NCBI GenBank assembly: GCA_030272155.1
Contig: CP126200.1
Span: 682,001 to 746,000, forward strand
Direction of reading: 5' to 3'
DNA: 64,000 bases
Source of the DNA: Tetradesmus obliquus
Taxonomy: Eukaryota; Chlorophyta; Chlorophyceae; Sphaeropleales; Scenedesmaceae
Part shown: in pieces, positions 43,184 to 56,333 of the stretch
Position numbering within the stretch: position 1 is the stretch's first letter
Layout: each line of letters opens with the position of its first letter
Translations under genes and position numbers: made by a program
The notes under the pieces: model-generated
Told to the model about the DNA's origin: nothing
What the model saw: the letters and a program-made list of their open reading frames with translations, nothing else
The model's database searches: none

Positions 43184-45312
43184 CCCTGCCAACTTCTCAC
43201 GCCTGCTTGGTTTGACCGAAGAGAGAAATGCTGTTTGTGTGAGCTGACGGCACACCCGGATTGTGTGTGATTGGCTGCTTGAGCTCAGCCGCCTTAGGTG
43301 GTGGCCTGCTGCATTGCATGCCCTGGTGCTGCATTGCATGCATGCCGCGCTGCTGTTGACAGAGATATTGCAATCTGCATATGAACGTTCTGCGAGCAGT
43401 CAGCCTGGGCTGAGATTGTGATGGCCCATCACACCACCCACCGGGTGCCCAGCTGCAGCAGCCTGCTGCATCATGCGGTTGTTGGGATCATAATTTTGGG
43501 GTGCTTGGTGCCATGAACAGCACCGGCGCATGTGCGGGCTTGACTGTCGCAGGCAAACATGTTGTTAGCTTGCTTGCATGCCACTGATTGCAATCTATTT
43601 TATTGTGACGTCACGTGCGGCTGCGTCACACAACCAACGTTTAACAACTCAACAACCGCTGCAGCAGCAGTGCTGCCGCAGCACATGGCTGCGGCAGCCA
43701 TGGCGCTGCTGGTGTCAGCTGGGGCCTGCGGATGGCAGCGGTAATGGATATACTGGAGTCAAATTACTTTGTTGGCCGCTTGGGCATATGGGTCACACGT
43801 GCATTGCATGGCGCACTCAGCAACCTGCTGCAGCATGCACCGGTGACTGATACCAAGTATACACCAACACCAAGGTTGGTGGATAGGGTAGTGCTTTCGT
43901 CATGATGGCACGCAAGTCCACATGCTGATGCGCCCTACTTGTGACTCAGTCATGCTACTTCGACAGGAAAACATCTGCTTTACATGTCTTTGTTGGACGT
44001 GACGACAGCCGAGAGTGTCACTGACAAGAGGCCGGCTGCGACCATCGCCAGCTGCAGCACTACAAAGGAGTCCGTCGAGTCGCAGGGCATCGAGCTCGAT
44101 GGTAGCCTCGAGGCTACCGAGGACTCCCCCCTAGGGCATCGAGGCTACCGGGGACGGGCACTGACAAAGTTTTCTTTTGAATGCAGGTAAAAGTAGAACA
44201 AGACTAGAGCAGGAGAAGCACACCAGCAAACCTGAAGTTGAAGCAGCCAAGGTGCCTCTGGGGGGGCCCTTCTAGATATGTGAGTGAGCAATATGTTGCA
44301 TGCTTTTGCAGAATGTATTGTCTTCCATGCAATTCTTTATACAGATACAAGACTTATGTGCTGCGAGCCGTATGTGGATGAGGCAGCCCAACAGCAGGCT
44401 GCTCCAGAGCGAGATGCAGAATGTGACGACTGACTGCAGAGTCGTTGCAGAGTCGTGCAGATCCATGCAGATTATCGTGCACTCTGCAGAATGAACATGC
44501 AGAGTGGCAGCAGACTGGCTGCAGAGTCACTGCAGAGCCCGCTCTGCAGCAGCTCTGCAGTGCCTCTGGTCTGTATTGGTCATAGTGTCTTGTGCATGAC
44601 ATACCCTGCTTTTGCATTGTGAGACAGATCTGCGACCTGTATGCGGCTTAATTATATCAGAATGCTGTTGTAAGACGCATAGATGCGTTTTTTGGTCTTG
44701 CTTGTGCCGATTGCTTCGCATGTCACCTTGAATGCTGGAGTCCGACCACATGACCCACGGGGCCAGTGCCCTCGAAAGGGCACAGTTGATCGCGGGCGAT
44801 ACACCAGCCGTCTCGTACGGTGTCAGTTGTCGACAATCGTTACTGAAGCTTGCTTGAAAGTGTTCCCGATACCTCAGGGGCAGCGCACATGTTGCTGTTA
44901 TCCTGCCAGGCTGGCATTGACAATGTTAGCCTGCACAGTGAAAGTCACTTTCGACGGACAAACAAAGTCAAGATTGGCAGCAGCGCGATCCATATACGCT
45001 TCTTGTAAACATATTTTAGCTTGTCCATCTTAGCATCGGGCTGCAATCTTGCCTCGTTTTTCAGGTGAGGTCGGGGTTACAGATCCAGCTTGGCTTCATC
45101 CGCAACTTACTCAGGGTATCGGTTACGAATTGACCATCAATCTAGTACATGTACCATATTTCAGGCTGTGTTGTGCCCAGCGCCTCGTTTCGAAAGAGTC
45201 TAGGCGCGACTCCTCTGCGTGGTGCTTCAACCCGTTTCTACCTGCTGGCTGCCTTGCAGGCGCTCCTGTAACATCCAAACAACCTACAATCATCTACGAA
45301 TACAATAGGCAC
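43184..45312. other. Spacer, 3' flank of lyase gene and 5' region of next gene
   Basis: No conserved coding sequence. It contains nested palindromes at 44088-44118 and a patch rich in TGCAGAGT (44430-44560). Near the right end a CTGCCTTGCAG acceptor at 45259 is also found at the same place in the paralogous gene at 57664-59373, suggesting an upstream, probably untranslated, exon within this spacer. Confidence 0.5.
44088..44118. repeat. Two overlapping perfect palindromes
   Basis: CATCGAGCTCGATG at 44088-44101 overlaps GGTAGCCTCGAGGCTACC at 44101-44118. A third partial copy of CATCGAGGCTACC follows at about 44138. Confidence 0.9.
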
Positions 45313-45708
45313 ATGAATAACTCCAACAGCAGTCTGAACAGCCCCGACATTGGCTGTGGCTTCCTTCCACGGCTTGGCGGTGGCATTGGAGCCTTCTGCT
45401 CGATTCCGAGCTCGACATACCCTGCAGATGCGTACGCAACGTCTCAGCAAGCGGGCGTTTACCTTACGCGTTGCCCGGCAAGTGGCCTGCCGGGGGCCCT
45501 GTGGCAGCAGCAGCAGCAGCAGCAGATGCAGATGCAGCAAATGCAGACTCAGGCTTGTCTGTCACAGCCGCAGCTGATGCTGTTTGAAGACCTTTCAGAC
45601 GATTACCTGCTTCAGGACGATGCAGATGAGTGGAATGGGGCCCCTGTCAGTGTTGATGATTGGCTGGCTGGCTTCTACAATAGCAGCTCACTTGCAGCAC
45701 CCACTGGC

Positions 45709-45744
<36 letters not shown>

Positions 45745-46356
45745 CCTGGCATCTACAGCAGCTACTCTGGCCAGCTCAGCGTGGCAACCAGCAACAGCCA
45801 CACCAGCAGCTGCAGCTTGCACACTGACAGTGCCCTGCTGTCAAACTGGCAGCAGTCATCACACAGCCCCCTGCAGCGGCAGCAGCAGCAGCAGTGGCAG
45901 GCACCCATGCTCAACATGTCTCCATCACCACTGCAGCAGCAGCAGCAGCAGGCATTGATGCTCGACCAGTCACAGCCACTGTACACCTTGCAGCAGCAGC
46001 GTCATCCGCAGCAGCTGCTGCAGTCCATTGCAGCAGCAGACACAGCAGGCGCCCTGATCGCCTCCGTTGGCGCATATTTGGATGCTGCCGTTGCCGCTCA
46101 CACGACACTTCCTGATGACAATGCAATGCTTGGTGGCAACAGCAGCAGCTTAGAGGGTATGCTTACCAGTGCTTTAGAGGGTGCTGCCAGCCCTGATGCT
46201 GACTCAGCACCTGCTGTCACAGCTTTTAGCAGCAGCAACAGCACACGCACAACAGCAGCTGCTGCACCTGCAATGCCAAGGCAGCAGCAGGTTGGACATA
46301 ACCACAGCGCGCCTTTCAGAACAGCAGCAGCAGCAGGCAGCGGCAAGCCCCAACTT

Positions 46357-46401
<45 letters not shown>

Positions 46402-46788
46402 GCGGCACCTCCTAAGACTCTGTGCATGCAGCGTAGGGCCGCAGGCCTGCAGCAGCACCAGCAGCAGCAGCAGCAACAGCAGCAGCGGCAGCCCAAGCGC
46501 TGTGCTAGCGATGCATTGCATGGCAGCGCCAGCCACAAGAAAGCATGCATGACCCCAAAGCAGCAGCAGCAGCAGCAGAAGCAGCAGCAGCGAGCAGGAA
46601 GGGCTGCAGCAGCTGTTGCAGCGGCCGCCGGCACAGGCGCCCGGGCTGGGCACGTCTTAGCAGGCCAGGCTACTGCTGCTGCTGCTGCTGCTGCGCAGAA
46701 GCGCATTGTGGAGCAGCTGCTGCAGCATATCTCGACGTGTGCTGGCAGCCGCGGATCTGGCAGTGGGGCGGACTGCAGGCAGCGCTGA
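45313..46788 (+). CDS. Unrecognised acidic Gln/Ala-rich protein (paralogue A)
   Basis: A single coding exon of 491 residues, starting at the ATG that aligns with the start of its paralogue at 57664-59373. Shared blocks are SPDxGC near the start, QLMLFEDL, APVSVDDWLAG, YSGQLSVA, HTSSCSLHT, QQLLQSIAAADTAG and a basic ASHKKACM near the end, followed by a QKRIVEQLLQHI helix. The acidic, hydrophobic LMLFEDLSDDYLLQDDAD segment resembles a transcription activation region, and the Lys/Arg patches could act in nuclear import; both are inference. Low-complexity Gln and Ala runs separate the blocks. A CCTTGCAG acceptor at 45259 suggests a 5' exon, perhaps untranslated. No known family is recognised. Confidence 0.6.
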
Positions 46789-47729
46789 AATTCAACATGC
46801 TGCTGAGCTAAGGCACTGCTTGGCCAGTTGTGTCCGATGGATTTGATGTGGCTACAAGTGCAGTCTGCAGGATGCTCAGAAACAACCTTGAATATCACTT
46901 GGTTGCCTGATGGGTTGGTGATATATTGCAGGTATTTTGCCGGTTGGTGTGCATGGCGCAGCTGCTTCTATGAGCCCCCGTTTGAGAATGCCAGCTGCCC
47001 ATGTGCCTGACCTGCTGTCTTGTTGTTGCAAAGGCACAATCGTAGATACTAAATGCACGGCACTTGTCATTGTACAGTGTGTATGCAATGCTCTTTATAC
47101 GCTGGGGCTGCTTTTCGTACAGCGCCAGAATCATGCTTGACGGTTGTTGAAAGTGAAATTGCAGTTTGCAGTTCGTGCATGCAATGCTCAGCTTCACCAC
47201 ATAGCAGCGGCAGGTGTTCACCTGCAGCTGTGCATGCGCAATTGGCAGTTTCCTGCTGATACTTAGTGCTGCTTTCTGAAGGCAAGGTCCATCACTCTGT
47301 TGCAGACAACAAGGTGTTGTTTGTTTGCATAGCAGTTGCAGATGAAGATGTGTTGCTGTATGTGTATCAGGGAGCGGGGTTGCTTTTCTCGGTACAACGA
47401 TGCAGCTACCCTGTTGGCACAGGGTTGGACTGCAGCAAGTTGTTGCATCCTGTGCCGCTTTTCCTGTCTCTGGTTTGATCCAGGCAAGCAGGCGCCGGTT
47501 TGGTGCTGCTGTATCGCCTCTATCTGTGGCTATCGGCTTTCAGTCATTTCCCCCAAATTGTGCCCTTCACTGGAGCATCCATCCTTGTCAGGAAACTCCA
47601 TGCACCTATCTACATACCCAAAATAACGGCGTGTCCCACCTGGTCTTGATCACATTATGCTCAGAATCTGTGCGGTCACTGGCATCTTCAGAATCGATCT
47701 GGCATCTTCATACCATCCTTCTAGTGCTG

Positions 47730-48035
47730 CTGCATGGGGCAGCTGCCGAGGGGCGTGCAGTGCTGCATGCCACCCTTGCCGCTGACTGGCCGCTGCTGCT
47801 TGGCTGCTTATTGTATACAGCCCGCTCTTTGTGCTGCTATCAGGTGTCGCAGAGATGGGAGCCAGCTCTGCACAGCCTCGGCCAGGCATAGGCTATGGGG
47901 CTGCAGTGCTGCATGCCACCATCACCCCTGACTGACCGGGGCTACATGGCTGCTTGATGCATACAGTCCACCCGTTGCACAGAGTTGCAGGCGTGGGCAC
48001 CAACCCTTTGAAACATTTGCACAGCCTCAGTCAGG
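47730..48035. repeat. Degenerate tandem duplication of about 150 bp
   Basis: Two units share GCAGTGCTGCATGCCACC, GGCTGCTTNNTGNATACAG and GCACAGCCTCNGNCAGGCA, the first from about 47756 and the second from about 47902. Confidence 0.7.
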
Positions 48036-48149
48036 CAACGGTTGCTTTGCAGTTGGTGCAGCTGTGGCGTGGTCAGCTATTCCCTGCAAGTTTCCGTGGT
48101 GTAGGGGTCCACTGCTTTTGTGCCCCCACATGCACATCTGTGTCTGCGG

Positions 48150-49510
48150 AAGGCAATTAGAACACTGATGTTGGCGAGATCTGGCTATCTGTTTGTGAGG
48201 TCCAGTCAAGCTCCACGGCTCCAGTCGAACAAGAATTTCAGTGTTGTGGCCTGGCTGTTTGGGGAAGGGTCTGCAGCAACGTGCTGCTGCTTACAACGCA
48301 CTGCTTCCATGTCTCAGGTTCTCGTGGAGTGAGAAGGTGTATTGAACTCCAGCCGTCTCTCTTCTGAGATCTGGCTGTTTGTTTGTGTGTTGTCAATGGC
48401 TCCACTCAGGCAAGAATTGCAGCGAGGTTGTTTGGCTGTTTGGTAGGGTCTGAGCACTGTTGACATCACCTTGCTGCTCCTTGGAACACACCCCTTTTTA
48501 TATGGGGTGTGTCTCTGGCACTCGTTGGCTGAGAAGGTGCTTTGAATTTTGCCTTTTCCCCTTCCATGCACAACCATTTTGGGAGGTTTTGGACTCGCGC
48601 CGAGAGTGTGGTGTGCTGTCCATCCTCCATGGCATTGCAGCATGCCTGCATGCATAGCTTGTGTGCATGGGCGAGGGGCATTGTGCGTTGGGCATTGTGG
48701 TTGGCGTTGATGCATGCTGCTGCTGCTTTACATACCGCACGCTGTGACAGCATGTCCCTTGCACTCATGGAATAGGTGCACTGAACTCTTATTTCTCCTC
48801 ATCACGTCATCCATCGTGGGACCTCTGGAGCTGCTCCCTCCTAGCAGCAAAGAGTTGTTTGCTGTGCATCATCCTTCAGTCTTCAGCACCTGGTGTTTTG
48901 TGTGGATCCACAAGAACTTGCAGCGAGGGGCTGTTTTTGTACTGGGAGGGTTTGGGTCCGTGTGCTGCCTGTTTGTATGGGGCGGGGTTGGAAGCTGCGT
49001 GGTTTGTGAATTCAAAAAGGAAGTGCAGCGAGGGGCTGTGTTTGTACAGGAAGGGGGTTTAGAGGTGTGTAATTGGTGGATTCACAAGAATTTGCCGCGA
49101 TGGGCTGTGTTTGTAGGGCTGCGAGGGCTTTGAAGCGTTGTGCTGCTCCTGGCATGCACTGCTTCTTTTGTACTCGAGTAGAGCATGTCCCTGTCACTGG
49201 GTGGTTGATTGCACTGAACTCCATTTTCCCCTTTTATGTGTCCTAGGAGGCACTATAGTGGGTGGCTACTTTTTGCGGCACCGTGCTGTGTGCCAACCAC
49301 CCTTCAGCCTCTGATGTATCTGGGCCAGGTTGTTGACAGTGATGTTGCTGTTTGCCTGTAGAGTTGTGTGCCTCTCAATGAACTTGCAGTGACAGGGGTA
49401 GTTTGTTGGGCAGGGAGGGGCTTGAAGCAGAGTGCTGCTCAATTGCACACGCTGCATTTCCAACACAGCAGGTCCCGCGCACTCACTGATCAGGTGTACT
49501 GAACTCAACG
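48150..49510. repeat. Degenerate satellite of about 200-240 bp units
   Basis: At least five units are marked by AAGGTGNATTGAACTC-like boxes at about 48333, 48533, 48773, 49213 and 49493. Each is preceded by CACTCACTGATCAG-type sequence and contains GCAGCGAGGGGCTGT-type sequence. Units are strongly diverged, so the array is old or fast evolving. Confidence 0.65.
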
Positions 49511-50154
49511 TTGCCTTGTGTCATGAATCAGCAGTTTGAAAGGTAGTACCTTGTTGCGTCAGCATGTTGTGTCCTGTGTTTTGTTTCAGCCTGCAGCATG
49601 GCTGGTATGCTTGGCTTGCGAGCCTGCCGTGCAAGAACACCATGCAGCATGTCTGTTGGCTGTTGCCACTCGAACTGTGCATGCCTGCCAGGCGCACACC
49701 CAAAAAGTGCCTGGAGGGTGGGATCTAATAGCACCGGGCTGTTTCAATGCCAGTGTTGTGAGGAACAGCAGTGCTGCATGTGCAGTGCGGGTAGCTTAAC
49801 ACGCCTTTGGTCTGAGTGTGGGTGCAAGTGTGGGTGTTTGGGGTCCAATGATAGGCAGGGTTGGCAGTTGCGGTTCACAGCCAGTGGTCATGTTCGGCAA
49901 AGGACTTTGTCCCTGCCAGCCTGGCACAGCTGTTGCTGTACATGACGGGGCAGGTTCTAGGGCCGTGTCCTTGATGAAGTGTGAGGGTGCTGGTGAGGGT
50001 GCTGCCGCTGCACACGCACAGCTGCCAACAGCAGCAGCGGCAACACAGTCAGTGCAGTAGGTCCAGGTGAAGGTGCCGGTGGGTGCTGTTGTGCATTTTG
50101 AGGCCATTAGTGCAGTGTCTGCAATAGCTGCATTGTATTCATTGTGTGCACTTT

Positions 50155-50265
50155 GCATGCATTGCATCATGCGTGATGGCCGCGCTGGTTGCATCGGTTG
50201 CATATAACAAGCATGCATTGCATCATGCGTGATGGCCGCGCTGGTTGCATCGGTTGCATATACAA
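50155..50265. repeat. 56-bp perfect tandem duplication
   Basis: Units 50155-50210 and 50211-50265 differ by one base in length only. This is the youngest-looking duplication in the spacer. Confidence 0.95.
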
Positions 50266-51350
50266 GAGCACCTGCACAATGTCTGGGTGCTGCTACCGCA
50301 GCACTGCCGGCCATGTGCATGGTTGTCGATGAGGCGCCAACGTGTGCTGTGACGGCAGCAGTGTGTTCAGCACCCTGCTTTTGCTGTTGCTGTCTGGCGC
50401 TCTGTCTGGCTAACATGTTGTTGACAAAGAGATTGCGTTGTGCTTGCAAGCAAGCATGCTGTGCACTCTGGCTGGCATGCTGTGCTGCTCTGGCTCGGTT
50501 TTGTTAGTGGTGTATGTGAGCCGTGTGTTGGCTCCTGTCTGAGATATTCAAACCTTGTCGGGGGCAGCACTTGATAGCTGAGTGAGTGCGTCTGCTAAGT
50601 TTGCTATTGAAGGCAAACCCTGCCGCATGCACATGGCGCAAAGCTCCTACTGATTCTCCTGCCTGAAGTTACAAACAGTATATTCGGAATCCTTTCTGAA
50701 TGTGCGCCGTGACAACGATGCGCAGTGGCTGCAGGTGCACATGGGAGTGCCATTGCACATCACACTGGGACCATACATTCAAGCTTTACATCATATTGTA
50801 ACAGTAACACAACAGCACTGATAAAGATTCAGCTGGTTTAATCTGCAGCCGCTTGCGGAGTGCTGCCTACACATGGACAGCTGGCTTTCCTAGCTGCCGC
50901 CGTGCACTACTGCAGATCCGTCGAGCACGGCTGCTGGAAATGGGCACACACATCAGCGTCATCGTGTTACCAAGTCATGACTGGCTGATCAGCCACAGTG
51001 ATCTCATCACAAATCGTGACATGATGATTACGCTGGTAACGATGGTGGCGGCAAACTGATTGTCCCCATTCCAGAGTAGAAGGAGAGAGGGGGGGGGGGG
51101 CGTGCGCAGAATGCAGGTGTAGCTACACTGTACAACACGTTTGTCGCTGACCATACATAAGGCAACAAACACAACATGTGATGAAACCACAGCAACCACG
51201 AAAGAATGCAAATAACACAGCTCTTGCCTGCATCGTACGCAGTACAGACAAGCTGCATACAGGCTGCCGCGCAGCTGGGCCTGTTTCTGCTTCAGAGTAG
51301 GTACAAGCACAGTAGGTGCAAGGGCACCAACAGCAGCTGCTGCTCAGCTG

Positions 51351-51662
51351 CTGTTGATGTTTTGGTGGCAGGACAGCACTGCGGCCTCACAGCAGCTGCC
51401 GTGGGCTGCAACCACCCAAGAATGCAAACAACACAGCTCTTGCCCGCATCGTATGCAGTACAGGCTTTTAAGATGCTGCTGCTCAGCTGCTGTTGACATG
51501 CACACACTGCACTGCACAGCAGCACCTGAAGGCCACAGCACAACAAGGTAGTTCCAGACCTCATTGGAGTCCAAGGATTGGAGTCAGTCCCGGCTGTTAT
51601 GTACAGCCCACGGCAGCTGCTGTGCGGCTGGCAGTGCTGATCCTGCCACCAAAACATCAACC
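51351..51662. repeat. Inverted repeat with about 60-bp arms
   Basis: 51351-51409 and 51600-51662 are reverse complements with few mismatches (core GCAGCTGCCGTGGGCTG). A direct repeat containing AAGAATGCAAANAACACAG also occurs at 51201 and 51418. Confidence 0.8.
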
Positions 51663-52529
51663 TTGGACATGGTAATACGATGGAAGACCAGCTGGTCTCC
51701 GGCCCTGCCCCCACGTATGCACACATGCATTCAGCTAATCTCACACACATACAGCAGCGCTGCTTCCAACAGCACCTGCGCTTTCCACATTTAAATCGCA
51801 CAAATCCAGGCACTCACATTTCAAATACGCCTTGCAGGCCGGCACAGCGTTGCTGGCAGCAGCCAGGAGGCATTCTACGTGCAATCTGACACACAACAAG
51901 CAGCTTTTACAGCACTCCAGCTGTGCTGACATATTGGATGTGATGGTGCGCCTTGAAGGCAGGCACACTTCTTGTGACAACAGCCAAGAGGCATGATGCA
52001 TGCTGCATGCTGCAGGCCCACAGCGACACGGCAGTGAAGCTCAGCAACCATAACAAAGGGTGACGTACGGATGCTCGAGTAGCTTGTGTTGCCACAAGCA
52101 GGCTGAAGGTGATCAACGGTAACTGGTCTAGCACTTGGTTATGATTTGAAAGTGTGAGACAGGTAGGCATGGAGGTAGGCATCAAAATGGAATGAAAAAG
52201 GTGAAAGGAGCTACCCACAGGCACAGACTGACACAATGCAGCGGCTACATAACGGCGCTGCTGTGCAGTGACACTGGTGATGATTTCTGGCAAATGTATG
52301 GCGTGAGCTGCGACAAGTTTTCGCCATCATAGCCTGCAATGAGGAGCTGCATGCGGCACATGACAAGACAGAACCCACACACTTGATGCACACCAAACAG
52401 CAGTGCTTTGAAAGGAACTGCCAAGGCATATGAAGAAAACAGGGATTGCTGGACAGTACTTGCAGGGGCAACGGGCAACAGTAGATTGCCCACTGCAGAG
52501 ACGCGCAAATGCATGAAACCTGAGCAAAC

Positions 52530-53350
52530 GCACGGCAAGGGCTGCTGAGCCCCAGATGCACCTCCCTGTTGCACCACCTCAAGGCCAAGTGCTTGCCGAG
52601 CTGCAGCAACACGGCCGCGCGCAACCCTGTTGCTGCAGGTCCAGAGACATCTGATAGGCAGCCAATACGCAACATAACAACGTCAATGCTGGGGTGTGGG
52701 AAGTCCCACGTGCACAACAGCACCCACAATCCTGCCACACGCCAAGGGCTGCTGAGCCCCCGTTGCACGTTCCAAATGAATCCCCTCAACTCAAGTACTT
52801 GCCAGCTGCAGCACCCCGGTCGCGAGCAACCTGGCTACTGCAGGTCCAGAGACATCTGCCGAAAAGCAGCCAACATGTATAAAACGCATGTCTTCAACGC
52901 ATCAGAAATAACTTAAATCATGCTGGGGTGTGGGTCCCGCATGCCCCGAATTTGCCAGGCCTCGCTGGAAGCAGCAGCAGCAGCAGCTGCCACCAGCCAG
53001 GTGCTGCGCAGCAGGCCTCGAACACGTCAATGAGCCACAAAAATCCTGCCACACGCCAAGGGCTGCTGAGCCCAGATGCACAACCCTGAAAACACCCGCT
53101 GAACTCACAAGTACTTGCCAGCTGCAGCAACCAGGACGCAAGCAACCTGGCTGCTGCAGGTCCAGAGACATCTGCCCAGGCAGCCAACATGTAACACAAT
53201 GTATGGAGCATAACAAGCACGATGCTGGGGTGTGGAAAGTCCCACATGCCCCGCATGCTGAAATAATCACCAGGACTCTTTTAAAAAACCCCAAGCAGCA
53301 GCAACCACCAGCCGGGTGCTGCCCAGCAGGCCTCAACACACGATGGCACG
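52530..53350. repeat. Tandem repeat of about 200-310 bp, three to four units
   Basis: Three boxes recur in order: CAAGGGCTGCTGAGCCC at 52540, 52744 and 53061; CTGCAGGTCCAGAGACATCT at about 52634, 52838 and 53154; GCTGGGGTGTGG at 52689, 52922 and 53223. Minus-strand frames through it repeat the same peptide, so they are satellite and not a gene. Confidence 0.8.
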
Positions 53351-53425
53351 AGCATTGATTGGAGCACGCAGTGCCGACACCCGAAAGCACCCTCACACAC
53401 ATATCATGGGCTCATCCCATCACTG

Positions 53426-53742
53426 ATGGAAGGGACACCTCACATTGCTGGGACGCAAAGCTGGAACGCACAGTTCTGGCAGGCCAATGGTGATGTTGCT
53501 GGATATGATAGCAGTAAATATAACAGCGCCTTCTTAGGAGGGCAGCAGCCTGGGCTGCTGCAGCAGCTGGCATGCCTTGCTGCTGCCAGCAGCGCTGACA
53601 TCATGATGGTGGCAGTGTTTCAAATCCTGGATCTGATAAGTATCTTGGCGCTAACATAGGAGGGCAGCAGCCTGGGCTGGTGTGGGTGCTGCCAGCAGCA
53701 TTGGCCAGACAGAGTGGCTATGCCACTGCAGCATACGCGGCC

Positions 53743-53783
<41 letters not shown>

Positions 53784-53949
53784 ATTGCTGCGGCAGCAGA
53801 GAAAGCACAGAGCTGCCCTAAAGTCTGACGCAGCAGCAGCAGCAGCAGCAGCAGGTGGTGGTGGTGATGGCAATGGTGATGAGCTTGCATTGTGGGGTGC
53901 CATGCAGCATGAGCAGCAGAGGAAGTGCAGGGCTGCCCCTGAGTCTGAC

Positions 53950-54005
<56 letters not shown>

Positions 54006-54129
54006 TGGTGGTAATGGTGTTGGTGATGAGCTTGCAGAGTGGGCCGCCATGCAGCATGAGCAGGATGTTGACCCCCTGCAGTTGCTGGCAGCAGCAGCAG
54101 CGGCTGCCTTGGAGGCTGCTGAGCACTCC

Positions 54130-54178
<49 letters not shown>

Positions 54179-54549
54179 TGAATGCAGCTTTTGCTCTGCA
54201 GCCAGTAGCACCAGCAGCAGTAGCGCCAGCTGCTGCTGCAACTTCCAAGCAGCCGCTTCTCCTGCATGGGGCAGTTACGCCGCAGCCAGCAGCAGCAGCA
54301 GCAGCAGCAGCAGTGCCAGCTGCTGTCGTGCTTCTGGCCAACGCTGTAGCAGAGGCTGCAGTGAATGCATCACACGGCAGGCAGCTGCAGCTGCAGGACG
54401 TGCAGGCCGCGATTGCTGCTGCTGCTGCAGCCGTATCAGCAGCAGGAGCCGCCAGCAAGCCAGAGACTGCTGCTGCTGCTGCTGCTGCTGCTGATGTTGC
54501 GTCTCAGCTCAACAACAGCACTAGTGTCATTTGGGATGTGTGCCACCCT

Positions 54550-54584
<35 letters not shown>

Positions 54585-54816
54585 GGATGCGTCATACCCG
54601 GAGGCGTCAGAGCTCAGCTGCCTGGCGGCAGCAGCAGCAGCAGCCCTAAGAGATCTGGCCGCCGGCTGCTGCCCAAATGACGTGTTAGTAACACACACAG
54701 ATGACGCAATGTTGGGCCCCGGGCAGGCTGCGGCATCGTACGCAGCGGACCCTGAAGCAGCAGCAGCAGCAGCTATTGTGACAGCACATGGTGATGCTGC
54801 CGGGCAGCCTGACCCA

Positions 54817-54850
<34 letters not shown>

Positions 54851-55608
54851 CAGTGCAGCACCACGCCAGCAGCCACACACACAGCAGCATCGGCAACGGC
54901 AGCAGCAGGAAGCACACCAGCAATGACAGCGGCGGCAGCGACTCCGAACAGCACAGCCCTGCTGCTGCTGCTGCCGGCCGGCGCGGCCGGGGCGGCAGGC
55001 GCATCGGCAGGCTATCTGCTGCTCACAAACATAACAAACAAAGTAACAAAAGTTACAAGTGGATCCACCGCTGCCCAGCGCCGGAGAACATGGTCGTCAC
55101 AATCATCCCCCGCCGCCCAGGCAGAGCAGCAGCAGCAGCAGCAGCAGCAGCATCAGCTGACTCAGACTCAGAGGATGATGATTACCGGAGGCCTGGCCAT
55201 GCTGCTGCTAGAGCTGCTGCCGCTGTTGCTGCTGCTGCTGCTGCCGGGGGCCATGTGACAAGAGCAGCAGCTGGTAGCAGCTTCTGGGAGAAGTATGGAG
55301 CAGGCTTGTACAGGGGGCCTGGCGCACCGCCAGCAGCAGCAACAGCAGCAGCACCAGTGTCAGCTTGGGGTGTGTTCTACCTGCACCCACAGCAGCAGCA
55401 GCAGCAGCAGCACCAGCAGCAGCAGCTGCCGCAGAGCCAGGCGGCTGCTGCAGCACTGCCACTGGTGTCTGCTGCTGCTGCGGCCCGACAGCCTGCTGCT
55501 GCAACAGCTGCTGCTGCAACAGCTGATGCTGCTGCTGCTGCTGATCAGGCTGCAACTGCGAGCGCAACTGCTGGCAGCAGCAGCAGGAAGCGGCAGAGGG
55601 CTGCCAGC

Positions 55609-55641
<33 letters not shown>

Positions 55642-55966
55642 GTGCTGGTGTCCCGCAAGATGAGGAGCTTTTCTGAGCTGCTGCAGGAACCCGGCAGCGG
55701 CAGAGAAGCGGCAAAGCAGCAGCAGCAGCAGCAGCAGCAGGCTCCAAGGCTTGTGGTGGCAGCATCTTCAGCCAAGCAGCAGCTGCAGCAGCAGGAGCTG
55801 CCGCAGCAGCAGGGTGCTGCTTTTGGCAGCTGCAGTGCCTTTGAGCTTGAGCTGCAGTCACTGCTGGCCAAGTATGTGCCACAGCTAGCCGACAGCTTTG
55901 TGGCAGCAGCAGCACCTGTTGAGGGTGGCTGTTCTGGTGCTCCTTCAGTTGCAATGTACATGGCAA

Positions 55967-56014
<48 letters not shown>

Positions 56015-56299
56015 GTATGCTTCCACCCAAGCCTCGGCCAACGCAGCAGCGGCAGCAGAAGCAAGGTGCTGCTGCTGCTGCTGCTGCTGCTGCTGAGCCG
56101 CCGCCTCCACTGGAGCATGTCGCTGCACTGCTGCAGGTGTTGCTGGATGCTACGCAGCGGCAGCAGCTGCAGCAGCAGACGCCACGCTCGGCTGCTGGCG
56201 ACTGTGCTGGTTTCAAGCGTAGCGCTGAAACTGCCTATGGCACCAATGAGCAGCAGCAGCAGCTGGGCAGTGCAGCAAAGAAAGCAAAAGCGTCTGGCA

Positions 56300-56333
<34 letters not shown>

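Larger units (their letters stand above)
46789..53425. other. Repeat-rich spacer of 6.6 kb with no supportable gene
   Basis: The region between two plus-strand genes is dominated by degenerate tandem and inverted repeats, listed separately, with GT/TG-rich filler. Open frames here are short, lack conserved motifs and repeat along with the satellite units. No transposase, reverse transcriptase, tRNA or rRNA sequence was seen. Confidence 0.55.

Noticed and set aside
46098-46898. 266-codon minus-strand open frame
   Set aside because: Antisense shadow of paralogue A produced by CAG repeats; no conserved motif and no splice context.
52211-53402. Minus-strand frames with repeated FPHPSI and DVSGPAA peptides
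   Set aside because: The repetition follows the 200-310 bp satellite units, so these are satellite translations and not a repeat protein.
46789-53425. Transposon, retroelement or virus-derived remnant
   Set aside because: No transposase, reverse transcriptase, integrase or capsid-like peptide and no long terminal repeats were seen in either strand.
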